DNA of 64,000 bases from Selaginella tamariscina (Eukaryota; Streptophyta; Lycopodiopsida; Selaginellales; Selaginellaceae). Shown here piece by piece: positions 11,214-21,900 of the stretch. Made by a program: the position numbers and the translations under genes. The stretch is from the NCBI GenBank assembly GCA_003024785.1, contig PUQB01000086.1, positions 563,336-627,335 of the forward strand, in the 5' to 3' direction. The notes under the pieces are model-generated. The model did no database searches and was not told the origin of the DNA. It saw only the letters and a list, made by a program, of their open reading frames with translations. Position 1 is the first letter of the stretch. The number at the start of each line of letters is the position of its first letter.

Positions 11214-14200
11214 TCACTTCTTCTTACGATTGAGCAATGCTGCAATTCGTGAACCACCAGTCCTACTTGACGTCGCTATTGGTTGGGTTGGGATTTCCTC
11301 TGGCTGGATGTTCTCTTTAATCCTGTTCATAGCAATTCTCCCGAGCTCAGGGTTCTTCTCAGTCCCAACAATGTTTCTCCCCAGCTCGATAGCTGCAAGC
11401 ATTGAGGACCCCGTACCACTGCCTATATCCCAGATAAGATCACCTGGCCGGGTGAGTCGTTCTATCACGAGCTGCATCAATCGAGTGCTCTTCGGTTGGT
11501 AGTCCATCCTGCATGTGAAGATAATGGTAAATACTTAAATTGTTGAAATGAAATGCCTACCATGTTCTTGGAACCGCTCAGGATTATCAACAAGAATTGT
11601 TGATGACAAACGCAGCGGATTATCGCGCAATCCTCTAGATGCATCTTGGAAGACAAGAAGGAGCAGGATGCTCTCCTGTTAAAACATCAAAAATCATTAA
11701 TGAACTTCATGAATAAAGAAAAAAGTACCTTCATCTTGTTGCGGTAGCCCCAACCACGCCCTCTGTAGATGTAGTACGTTGCAGCAAGTTGAAGGTCCAC
11801 CACACTTGCAGCTCGGACAACTTGATCCCAGGTGTTTGCTGCAGCAAACACAACCAACCAACCATTTGCAGCCATATGCATACCTGCAAACTGGAGTGCT
11901 TCATCGAACTTCACTGGATCAAGGTAGAGGTATGGCGTATCACTCGTTGTATTTCCTGGCAAGGTCCCATTTGGAAGGTCGAAGATCACCAAGTTGAAAC
12001 CATATTCTCCCGCAATATGCTGGTAGCGAGTCTGGCTGTCAGCTGTATGGTACCTGGCCACCTGTGTCTGAACTTTTCTATAAGGAACCAGTCTAGCGTC
12101 AGGAACCTCCTCTTCCTTCTCATCCGTGAGCACGGCCTGTTGCATCTCCTCGATGTCATCAATCGCCAAGAAATTATCACCTCGAGTTGTAGCAAGTGAA
12201 GGGACGAATGTGACCAAGTCATCCTTGATGTCCATGGTTCCCTGCGATGGTAGCACTTCAGATAAATTGATAAGGCAGCTGGATCGCGAGTAGTGGAGGT
12301 GCCAGCTACTGTATCTGAGGTCTTCTTTGACTGCTGCACAGGCTGACGCCGCTTTGCCTTGGCCTTTGTCTTCTTAATGAAGTCGACCTCTGCCGGATCC
12401 CATGAGATGCATGGGAGATCTTTTGAGTGTTCATTGTAGAGATCCTTCTCCCATGTTGGTGGTTGCCCAGGTGGATAATCAAGCCAGAACGGTACGTTAC
12501 ACGTTCGAACTCTGTCAGGCCAGATCTTGTCTTCGACCACATGTGTGGTGCTTCCATGTAATCTGACCAGAATACCATAGTCTGTGTGTGAGGCACCTTT
12601 CTCGCTGCGACATACCTGTAATGAACATATAGTAGTGTCAGAATGTAACAATGTCAAGAAGATCATCCTTACCTCCAAATCATCCTTCTTGCTGTCTCTT
12701 CGTGTTCGAGGAACTCTTTCGGCTCTATGGAGTAAGTGAACTTCACACACTCATGGAATGGCTGGAACATCACGTTCTTGCATTTTACCCGCACTTCATC
12801 GTACCAAGTCGTGAAATCTGTAACCGGCCTGCTCCACTCGCCATCCTCGATGAGTCCCGTGAGAATCTGTACTGCCTCCTCTCTGATCGCCGCCAATACA
12901 AATCGATAGTAAACCACCTTATCCACTCCTTATCCTGAACACCCGGCAATCCAAGTGTCTCTTGCTCTCTCTTCAGATCGAGACGTACCAGTTTATTGAA
13001 GTACATGATTCTCGTCTCGTTTGGAATTCTCGCCCTTGAAAGCGCGTACAGCTTTTCCAACCCCATCCATCTGCATTGTTTCCATGTGATTTGGGTCACC
13101 TTGTCGAACCACTCTTCACCCAATGCAGGATCGATGATGGCTAAGATCTTCATCATGCGCTTGTCATGCTTAATGTAGACCTGTTGTTGCTCCTGGTATT
13201 TGTTGCCTTTGGATGCCCTTGCAGCCTTCTCAAGATCATCCTCAATCTCACTCTGTAATTCACAGACGTAATCAACTAAGTAATATAAGTGTGAGACGTG
13301 GTACCTCAAAAAAATCTTTGCACAGATCAAATTCGGAAGTGGATGCCAAGCTTGTTGTCCAGTGCGCTTTCCTTCCACTTTCTTATGTCATCTCGTTCCT
13401 TGTCACTGAGCCTGGCCAAGATCTTCGCTGTGCCCTCCTCACTGGTGCAACATGTCTTCACAGATAGCAGAAGATGTGGCAGTGTGGTTTGCACTGCCGT
13501 TGCGGAGGAACTGCATATTTGAAAATCTCGAAGTTAGTTAATCCTATGATCTAGAGGTCACTATGTTTACCTATTAATTTGCTGAAACATTGTCACAAGC
13601 TGAAGATTATCCATGACCCCAGCACGGATGAAGCCTGAACGCACTCTCACTGCCCACTGATTCTTATCTTCCGTGTCTTCTGTGTACAGCTTCTGAAGCA
13701 CCTTTAGCCTGTGATTACCATCCCAACAGATGAACTTCTTCATCGAAAGCATTGGTGCCCATTGCCGGAACATGTCAGACTGAAGCTCCTCCTCAAAAGC
13801 CAAATGCTGAGCATACATCGCTTCATCGCTTCTCAATGCTGCCAGATCTGCATCTGTCATGGGGTCCCCAACTTGAAGGATGAACTGAGTGGTGTTGCGC
13901 AAATAACCAACTGCCTTCTTGAAACTCCTAGTCAAAGATTCCAGATCCGCTGGATTGACTCTCCGCACCTGCTCATTTCCCAGAATTCGGCAAATAGGGA
14001 CATCCGGTGCCTCTCCATATTCTCGGATTGTGATCTTCGCACTGCACTCTCCGAATGCATGCTGGCTGCAATGTTGTAAACTTCCTCATTATCTGGCACT
14101 TCTGCTTTACCCTTCTTCTTCTTCTTAGCAGCCTCTGAATCTCCAGCAGCTTTGCGTCGTCTCTTCTTGCTTGGGTTCATCCTCTTCGTCACTCGACAAA

Positions 14201-14517
14201 GTCACTGCGCATGAGGCTTGTGTGCCTTCTGTCTGCTCCTGTGTCTCCTGTGGTAAGACATCATCCTCAACTTCTTCAACAAAGTCTGATTGTTCTTGTT
14301 GGGGTTGAACTACATCCTCTTGCTCTCCTGACCAGTCCTGCTGGCTTGCCTGTTCAACTGGAGCATCACTTGAAGGTCCTTGTTCCTGAACCACAGCCAG
14401 CTTCCTACTTCCTCTCCCACGACCCCGACGCCCTCTCTGAATTGCAGCTCTAGCTTCTGCTTCTCTCTCAGTAGGCTCCTTCATCTTCTTTTCTTGTAAA
14501 CGTTGTGAAGAGCGCAT
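11214..14517 (-). CDS. ParB-like domain plus beta-class DNA methyltransferase-like protein
   Basis: Multi-exon minus-strand gene starting with ATG at 14517. The N-terminus is acidic, Gln-rich and basic (GRRGRGRG, KKKKKGK), suggesting a nuclear protein. A ParB-like segment follows (about 14060-13571): VRRVNPADLESL, then FICWDGNHRLKVLQKL, matching the ParB/sulfiredoxin-type (D/E)G.HR box. A long middle region leads to a methylase-like end: FNLVIFDLPNG in the place of motif IV (12010-11960), then QPKSTRLMQLVIERL and WDIGSGTGSS...LGRNIVGTEKNPE, a clear SAM-binding motif I (11500-11330). Motif IV before motif I is the beta-class order of bacterial N6A/N4C methylases. The canonical (D/N/S)PP(Y/F/W) is absent. 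Likely introns include 13511-13570, a 52-nt intron at about 13257-13308, and ones near 12610-12670, 11640-11690 and 11515-11565. At least five 1-nt frame changes remain, so it is a decaying copy or carries assembly indels. Function is inferred. Confidence 0.72.
13511..13570 (-). other. Intron in the ParB/methylase-like gene
   Basis: GTAAAC donor (read on the minus strand at 13570) and a CAG acceptor at 13511. Removing these 60 nt joins FQQIN in frame to a long conserved-looking exon (SSSATAVQTT, then LSDKERDDIRKWK). This shows the gene was spliced as a eukaryotic transcript. Confidence 0.7.
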
Positions 14518-15490
14518 CTACAAAAGCAATAAGGTTTAACAAAAAACTGTAATAAATGTTCAAAGATGTTTAATAAAAATTAAAAAAACATACTAGCCCT
14601 CACAGTCGGCGTGCCGACTGAGAGAGCAGTTGCTGTAAGTCCCAGTCGGCATGCCGACTGGACTGGCAACAAAGGGAGTCCCAGTCGGCATGCCGACTGG
14701 GACTGGCATCAAAGGGAGTCCCAGTCGGCATGCCGACTGGGCCTGGCAACAAAGGGAGGCCCAGTCGGCATGCCGACTGGGACTGGCAACAAAGGGAGGC
14801 CCAGTCTGGGACTGGGAACGAAGCAAGGCCCAGTCAAAATGCTAGGTGGGACTAGAACAGTCAACCCTAGTCAAAATGCTGACTGGGGCTGGAACAGTCA
14901 ACCCCGGTCAAAATGTTGACTGGATCTGGAACAGTCCACCCCAGTCGGCCTGCCGACTGGGACGGACAACGAAGTCAGTCCGAGTCGGCAGGCCGACTCG
15001 GATTTCTTGCAACTGTGAAGAGATGTAAAAAGATGAACAGATCATGAAAAGATCATGAGCAGATCATGAAGAAATCAGAAAATACTCACCCCCTCAATGG
15101 AAGCCTATTGTGATTAATCCCTGGAGCCACACTTGCTCCACGCTATGCCCCCAAATGCCCCTGCTCCACGAAAACCTAGCCGCCCTAGCTCCTAGCCGCC
15201 CTAATTGCAAAACCCTAGCCGCCCTAAATCAATTAAAAACCAACCTAATTTCTGTAAACATATTGCATGCATGATCGCCACTTGTACATAGTAAAACTTT
15301 TTAATTTACAAAAAACCTACCCAGACGCAGTAAATTAATTTCACTCTTCTACCCAGACGCACGCAATTAATATTATTTTTAATATTTGTCAATGAAATGA
15401 TTGCCTCACGACTAACAAACACATTAACCATCGTGTGTAATATGTTCATTGTCTTTGAATTTTAACTTTTGTTTGTTCCATTTTTGCTAC
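14518..15490. promoter_or_regulatory. Bidirectional intergenic spacer of the MULE
   Basis: 972 bp between the start codons of the two divergent genes. It holds the palindrome array (14603-15000) next to the methylase-like gene. A pyrimidine/CCTAGCCGCC-rich stretch (15110-15240) and an AT-rich stretch (15250-15440) lie next to the transposase. No single TATA box stands out. Confidence 0.6.
14603..15000. repeat. Palindrome array CAGTCGGCATGCCGACTG, about 40-bp period
   Basis: Perfect or near-perfect 18-bp palindromes start at 14603 (GT centre), 14643, 14682, 14722, 14762 and 14942, with a variant at 14981-15000 (CGAGTCGGCAGGCCGACTCG). In between, about four degenerate copies (14802-14925) have lost the GC-rich core. 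Period is 39-40 bp in the intact part. Spacers share GGACTGGCAACAAAGGGAG-like sequence, so the array grew by tandem duplication. It lies just upstream of the ParB/methylase-like gene start. The array may be the operator or parS-like binding site of the neighbouring protein (inference). Confidence 0.9.
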
Positions 15491-18400
15491 ATGGCAAGAA
15501 TCAGCTACAATGGTGTTGACAAGGACTTCCCTGCAGATGAAGATGGTATTGCATTTGTCTTTGAAACAGATCTCAGGTCTGCATTTGACATTCCACCTTG
15601 GCAATCTTTTAAAGTGCTGCATTTGATGTCTGTTGTTGGTGGAGATGCTGCGAATGTTGAGGTAGAACCAGAAGGGGCAAGAGCTAGCAGTTTTGTGTAT
15701 TACACACTTCTTCCTTCCAAAGGACCGCTATTCCGGTTGGAGACAACAGATCGGGACAATTCTATGGTAACAATACTTCGCAATAGTCAGAGATGTAGGA
15801 TTGGGAAGCAACTGGTGGTCTCGTCATCGATTCAGCAAGTTGCTGAGGTCCCAGAAGATTGCAACGGAAATGTGATTTACGAGTTGCCAGCACACGAAAC
15901 AATGAAGGACAAGTACAAAGGGATGAATAGGAAGGATGGGTGTGATTACTGGACTCAACGCTGCACAACACATTGGAATGTTCCAGCTCGTGTTAGTCGC
16001 AGTTCATGTATTGGCCACATGAAATGCGTAAAGGAAACATGTCCGTTCATCAGCTTCAGTAAGAAAGCAAATGACTGCCAATTTAAGGGCACCATTGATA
16101 AAGTCCAGTTATCTTCAGATGGTAGAGTGCTTGGAATGAAGTGTGTGCATTGCAACAATGAGCCCCTTCTAGTGCAGACATGCTCCGTTGTTGCATATTA
16201 CATAATTCCAGATGATATCACATGCACGAGGCTTTTCATCCATCTTGGAGAACATCAACACCCACGTAGACCACCCGAATCCATGGTCTCTAAAGACAGA
16301 GCTAAGGAGACAATCAACAAAGCAGTCGCTGCAACCCCAAGAACTAATCAACGTGTCATAGAGTTTCAAGCAGCACGCAATATAATTTTGGAAAAACTGG
16401 TAACAGATTCTGGAGATGTATCATACGACAAGGTTCTGTCAGATCTACTACCACTCACAAATCACCGCCGGTAAGCAAAAAAATTATTATTTCCTTTTGG
16501 AGATGCTTAACCTTTCCACTGTAGAACAAGAGAATGGATATCTCAGGCTAGAACAAGAGACACTCGTTTCAAAGAAGGTTACGAAGGACTTCTGCAGTTA
16601 AAGAAGAAGCTATCAATCCCATTCATACATGTTATCCACATACCCGGAATGGACCTCAACGGAGCTGAAGAGCAGCCTTTAATCTTCAAAATGACGGTTG
16701 CCGGCCCAGGATCCGGAATAGACTACATTAGAAGGTGTCAATCTGGAGGTGATCTCGAACAGCAGTGGGTGGTGCTAGACCACACATATCGTATTGATGA
16801 TTGGTGTACACTGGGAATACATCTCTATGATCCATTGTAAGTATTAACATATCTATGTTTTAAAATACTTACTAATATAATGCACTTATGTTTGTGTAGT
16901 TTAAGGTCGATGGTGACACTTGCTTATGGTGACATGATCAGGGAGGATAGTGTGGCGGTGATCAAATTTTTGAACACTATGCTTCAAGTGTGCAGCAAGC
17001 AAGGACTTCATAATGTGAACTTTGCGGGGTTCATGTCAGATGAGTCAGGTGCAATTTGGTTAGCATTGCGTCAAGTTTTCAACAATGGGTCAAAGATGAG
17101 AGGAAGAGAAAGGAGTTGTTTGTTCCATTACATGCAGTCAGTGCGTCAAGTTACAAAGAAGTGGATACTTGAGGAACACAGGGAGGAGCACATGAACCTT
17201 GCACGCTCATGGCCTGCAGCACTAACCAACCAAGATAAGTTGGAACGACGAGTAATGTTGGAGTCATTTTGGGAAGGCAGGTCCAGTAACGTTAGCGCTT
17301 TGCAAACATGGCTGTCATGGTGGGCAAGACATGAAGATCATATTTCCATGACAGAGATAATTGACTTGACAGAAGATGGTGTTGCGAATGTGCCTACCAC
17401 TAACAACTCCGAAGTTGTTCATGCAAGAGCACGAAGAGCAAGGCTGACGAAGCGTGTTCCTTTGTTGGAGGCAACAATGTTAGATTTAACAGATGCTGTT
17501 TTCCAAAGTGCAAAGGTCAAGGCATCATTTGAAGGGAGATATTCAGGCACAGGTCCTTCCATGGAAACTCTTCTGAAACGTGCACAGCAGAAACTTTCAG
17601 CGGGAAAATCAGTGTCTCCAACAACTTTTGCAAATCTTGTTAGTGATGAAGAGCATCTTGCAAGTCCAGAGTTTGCCTCTACAACAAATGTTCGTGTTCG
17701 AACCGTTCGTCAACCGTCAACTGGGGACCATGGGATTGATGCACTTCGTACACATAGACATGACACACAATATGCAGAACAAGTCATCCCAAATGCACGC
17801 AGGAAAAAACTCAAGTTTCAAGATGTCAATGTCACTGAAAGAGAGACGTTGATGACTCAGTGGGCCATCAGACGCATTGGGGAGGCAAGTCAGGTGAAAT
17901 GTCTAGGTCTCACTCAGGACGGTAACAGCAAGTGTGGCAGACCCATAGGATATCCACATCGTGTACCGGCACCAGGATTTCACGGTAGACGGCAATATAC
18001 AAATGCATTTGGGAACATTGAGTTCACTCATCAGATGTTATGGTTCTGCCCACGCGATTCTTGTTGCTTCAGACGACCATATGCAGGGATTCCTCCTGAG
18101 AGTATTCCAGAAGTTCCAGAGGTTTGGCCAGTTCAAAAAGGAACAAACTTGAATGCAAATGAGGTTGAAGCTCTTCTGAAAGCAGGATTCAAGTTGGAGG
18201 GATTTGAAGAAATGGTAGACGACAGTAGTAGCCGAATGGATCGAACACCATCACCACCAAGAGGAGAGGGAGCACATAGAGTACCAACATACCATGGACG
18301 GAGTGTGCGAACACCAACAAGAATGTCCAAGGAACATGAGAAACATTACAACCAGGCAAAGATTCTTCAAGGTCGGATCAACAACGTGGAGGTGGTTCAA

Positions 18401-18664
18401 AGAGGGAAGACTGAGGCCTTCATTGTCTCTGCAGGCATGCAATCTGCTAAGGTAACAATTTCTACTGTTCCGTCATGCACTTGTGCAACTTTTCAGAAAG
18501 CCAAGAACTGGAGCCCCTGCCAACACATGTATTTTGTGTACACTCATGTTCTTGGATTGGACCCAACGATTACTTACTTCTTACAGAGGCGGACCCTTAC
18601 TCCAGCAGAAGTGCATCGGTTATTGGTTGATTGCAAGCGCAATGTCGAACCTGCGACTTTTTAA
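15491..18664 (+). CDS. Mutator-like transposase with Cys/His finger and SWIM domain
   Basis: Three exons: 15491-16470, 16525-16836 and 16900-18664, with introns of 54 and 63 nt bounded by GTAAGC...GTAG and GTAAGT...GTAG. Joined, they give about 1018 codons with no internal stop, so this copy looks intact. Start chosen at the first ATG (MARISYNG). The N-terminal half has a Cys/His-rich region with pairs of cysteines and a GEHQHP ending, like WRKY/GCM1-type fingers of MULE proteins (about residues 180-260). The DDE core has the first Asp in WVVLDHTYRID (about 411) and the second in GFMSDESGAIW (about 479), followed by CLFHYMQSV, the MULE C..H signature. The third acidic residue is not certain. 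A SWIM zinc finger, CTC...CQH, sits near residue 960. The enzyme would cut and join the element ends in the nucleus. Confidence 0.88.
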
Positions 18665-18760
18665 GTTTAGTCGGTATAGTAAAGTCTAGTCGGCAAATAA
18701 TTAGCGTTTTTCACTTGTTGGTCGGCATTTTATATTGAAAGTTAAAGATAATCTACTTGG

Positions 18761-18824
18761 CAGAATATTCTAGAATATTCCCGTTTATTTGACAGAATAT
18801 TCCTGGATATTCGGGAATATGCGA
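18761..18824. repeat. Right subterminal GAATATTC / phased GAAnnTTC cluster
   Basis: GAATATTC at 18763 and 18773 gives four GAA/TTC half-sites in perfect 5-bp phase. A second run, 18795-18820, has six further phased units with one mismatch. This is the consensus of heat-shock elements, but it also mirrors the left end of the transposon and lies downstream of the transposase stop. A role as transposase-binding sites is equally possible. Confidence 0.7.
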
Positions 18825-18861
18825 AAAGCCGTTGTACGAAGCCCGGTTTTTGCTAATCCTC

Positions 18862-18956
18862 TATTTTCAACGTAGAGTTGTATATATGCTATGTGTGAAC
18901 TAATAAGCATTACAGTTGTTTCTTTTCTTTTTGATTAAAGATCTTTCATTCTGTCA
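18862..18956 (+). repeat. 5' LTR of copia 2, right part
   Basis: Begins with the right copy of the TATTTTCAA duplication (18862-18870) and continues to CTGTCA at 18956, matching 29481-29576. It is followed at once by the primer-binding site TGGTATCGGAG. Confidence 0.95.
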
Positions 18957-18979
18957 TGGTATCGGAGTAGGGTCAGAAA

Positions 18980-21900
18980 GATGGAGATGCTGCTACCGTC
19001 ACATTCTCCAATGGCCGTTCCATTACCATTTTTGATGGTTCTGGAAATTTCTCAAGCTGGAGACGCCAAATGGAACTCATCCTCAAAGGCGAGGGAGTTT
19101 GGGGCGTGGTCAATGGAGACGAGCTCAAACCAGGAGCCGATGCTGGATACCAAAAGCTGGACACCTGGAGCGGCGAGAGGATAAAGGCACGGCAACGATT
19201 GAATTAGCTGTGACGGAGAGTGTGTTAGATGATCTCAATCTCGAGGAGAACTACACCAGCAAAGATCTGTGGAAGAAGCTCTGCGACAAGCACAAGTTGC
19301 AGACTCATGTGCAGATTGGACACCTCTACACAGAGATGGTCAATATGCGGTGGTCCGAATCGAGAACTTTGACCAGTTCGTGGACAACATGAAGAACACG
19401 TACAGGTAAATTGAGGAGTCCGACAAAGACAACAAGCTTCCTCCTTCCCTCCAAAATTACTTCTTTCTTCGTTCTTTACCCAACTCTTTTCACTCCCTTC
19501 AAAGCAATTTGATGCAGGTTGAGAAGCTTCAACTTAGCCGTGCAATACTTGCCGTTAAGGAGGAGATAATCATGCGGAAGGATGTGGGAATTCGCAGCTC
19601 AAATTCTGATCAAGCCTTGTTTGTAGGAACTTTTAAGCAAATTGCAAAGAAGAAAAAGAACAAGAAAAAATCAGAAGGGGAGTTGAACACGTCCAAGCTG
19701 AAGGAGAATGGGAAGGATAAGAAAAAGAAAAATTGTGATTACTGTAACAAAGCTAACCATGATGAGAGTGAATGCAGATTGAAGATGAAACATCTTCAAA
19801 AGCAATTGGAGGAGATCAAGTCTAGGAAGACATCAGCTAACTATGGACGCCTACTTGAGGAGGCTTGTGTTGCTGAGATCAAAACCGAAGCTTGCAACAA
19901 CACAACGATAAAAGGTTCTTTTGTGATAGATTCTGGTGCTACTACTCACCTAACTTGGCATAAGGATCATTATGTTAAGTATCGTGACTGTTTGGCCAAA
20001 CATGCAGTTCAACTGGGAGATAATAGTGAGCATCACGTGCATGGAATCGGTGATATCAGCATTCACACATTTGAAGGGGATCTCACACTCGCTGGGGTAA
20101 TGTTTGCTCCTTCCTTACGCAAAGATTTACTTTCTGTTGCTAAAATAACTGATATGGGTAATACGGTCGTTTTTAACGATACGACTTGTATTATCCAAAG
20201 AAAGTATTCTAACAACGTGGTTGCCGTAGCACCTAGGAAAGGAAATTTGTACCATCTTATGGATAAGGTGTCAACCAATTCCTTAATTCTTGCCTCAGTT
20301 GGCAAAGGTAGTTGTGACCTTTGGCACAAGCGACTAGGTCATTGCTCAATTTCCGGGATTGAAAGTTTGAGACCAATGGTAAATAGTTTGAATGTATCTA
20401 ACGATTTGACTCTTTCTCCATGCGAGACATGTGCTCTTGGCAAGCATCATCGCCAACCATTCAAAACAATCGGGAGTAGGGCACATGAACTGTTGGAGCT
20501 TGTCCATAGTGACGTCTGTGGCCCAATCCGTATTCCATCTTTTAGCAAGGCTAAGTATTTCCTAACCTTTACGGATGATCTTAGTCGAAAAACTTGGGTT
20601 TATTTCTTAAAAACTAAATCTGAAGTTTTGGATTGCTTTATAGAATGGAAAGCATTGGTGGAGAACCAAACTGGTTGCCGGATCAAAAAGTTGAGGACTA
20701 ATAATGGTGGTGAATTTGTGAATCGCAGTTTCAATCAGCTGTGTTCCACTTCTGGGATTCAACGCCAACTCACTGAACCATATACACCTCAACATAATGG
20801 GGTCGCTGAAAGAAAGAATCGTTCTATCGTGGATATAGCAAGATGTCTTCTTGCACATGCAAATGCTCCTGAGAAATTTTGGGCAGAAGCCGTAAGGTAT
20901 GCAGTTTTTTCTTCTTAACCATCGTCCCACTGTCGCAGTTAGAGGGAAAACTCCTGAAGAACGATTTACGGGAATTAAGCCTGATGTGGCTAATCTACGT
21001 ATTTTTGGGTGTACTGCTTATCGACATATTCCCTCAAATCTACGTTCAAAATTTGAACCTTCTGGACAACGACTAATGTTTGTAGGCATGTCAGAGACAA
21101 GTCCTCATGCTTACCGTTTGATGAATCCATTGACTAGCACTGTTCACGTCTGTAGGCAGGAAGAGGTACAATTTTTGAGGAAACTTCTTATTTTGAGACA
21201 GCTTCTATTCTTGACCTTGATTTGTGACGTTTCCACGTGAGTGGCTCTGGGACGACAACATTCTTGATGCAGATGTTTGGAATGATTATCCTGCTGTAGA
21301 GTCTCTTGATCAAGGAGGAGCTGACTCAGTGATCCAAGCTAATAATGAACCAGTTGAATCCACGTCTCCATCTCCAGTGATAGTTGATCCTACACCAGCA
21401 ATTGAGGAGCTAGGAAGAGGAAAGCGGATAAAATTCCAAGCAAGAAAGCCATTGAAAATGCAGAGTGCTCGTATGCTTTTACCTCTAATCTTTTAGAATT
21501 TTGTGCAGCTGCCTGTGTGCTAGAGCCAATATCTTTTAAAGAGGCTATGGCTAGCTCGGATAATGTTCACTGGAAGGAAGCAATGGATAGGGAGATTGAC
21601 TCTATCACTCACATGGGAACCTTTGAGGTCACAGTTTTACCAAAGGGAGCCTCAGCTCTTGGCTGCTGCTGGGTCTATAAGACTAATTTGAATGCAGATG
21701 GCTCCATCAATTGTCACAAAGCACGGCTCGTGGCACAGGGTTTCAAACAACAGTATGGCATTGACTATCTCGAGACTTACTCTCCGGTGGTAAAAATGAT
21801 AAGCATTCGAATTTTACTTTCTTTTGCTGCTCATTTTGATCTTGAGATTCATCATATTGACATTAAAACAGCATTTTTAAATGGAGATTTACTAGAAGAA

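Larger units (their letters stand above)
10995..18861 (+). mobile_element. Mutator-like DNA transposon with transposase and ParB/methylase-like gene
   Basis: 7867 bp, flanked by a perfect 9-bp target-site duplication TATTTTCAA. The uninterrupted 3' LTR of the host copia holds a single copy, which proves the boundaries. The termini start GAG and form a short, imperfect inverted repeat: 16 of the first 25 bases pair, including CAAAAA and GGGCTTC. Subterminal regions at both ends carry repeated GAATATTC palindromes. Inside are two divergent genes: a minus-strand ParB-like/methyltransferase-like gene (11214-14517) and a plus-strand MULE-type transposase with a SWIM finger (15491-18664). They are separated by a palindrome array (14603-15000). 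The 9-bp duplication and transposase type both fit the Mutator superfamily. Confidence 0.93.

Noticed and set aside
11214-14517. Host nuclear methyltransferase gene (MT-A70 type) unrelated to the transposon
   Set aside because: The gene lies entirely inside the 9-bp duplication of the MULE, motif order is beta-class rather than MT-A70, and a counterpart exists in the second transposon.
14603-15000. CRISPR-like array (regular repeats with spacers)
   Set aside because: The units are palindromes with similar spacers that share sequence, in a plant nuclear transposon with no cas genes. It is a tandem palindrome array.
15449-15490. Upstream extension of the transposase start (SLNFNFCLFHFCY...)
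   Set aside because: It would need a TTG start. The first ATG is at 15491 and gives a sensible N-terminus.
16880-18664. Separate gene starting at an ATG in 16880
   Set aside because: Good GT-AG introns join it in frame to the upstream exons, and the DDE core is split between exons 2 and 3. It is the last exon of one transposase.
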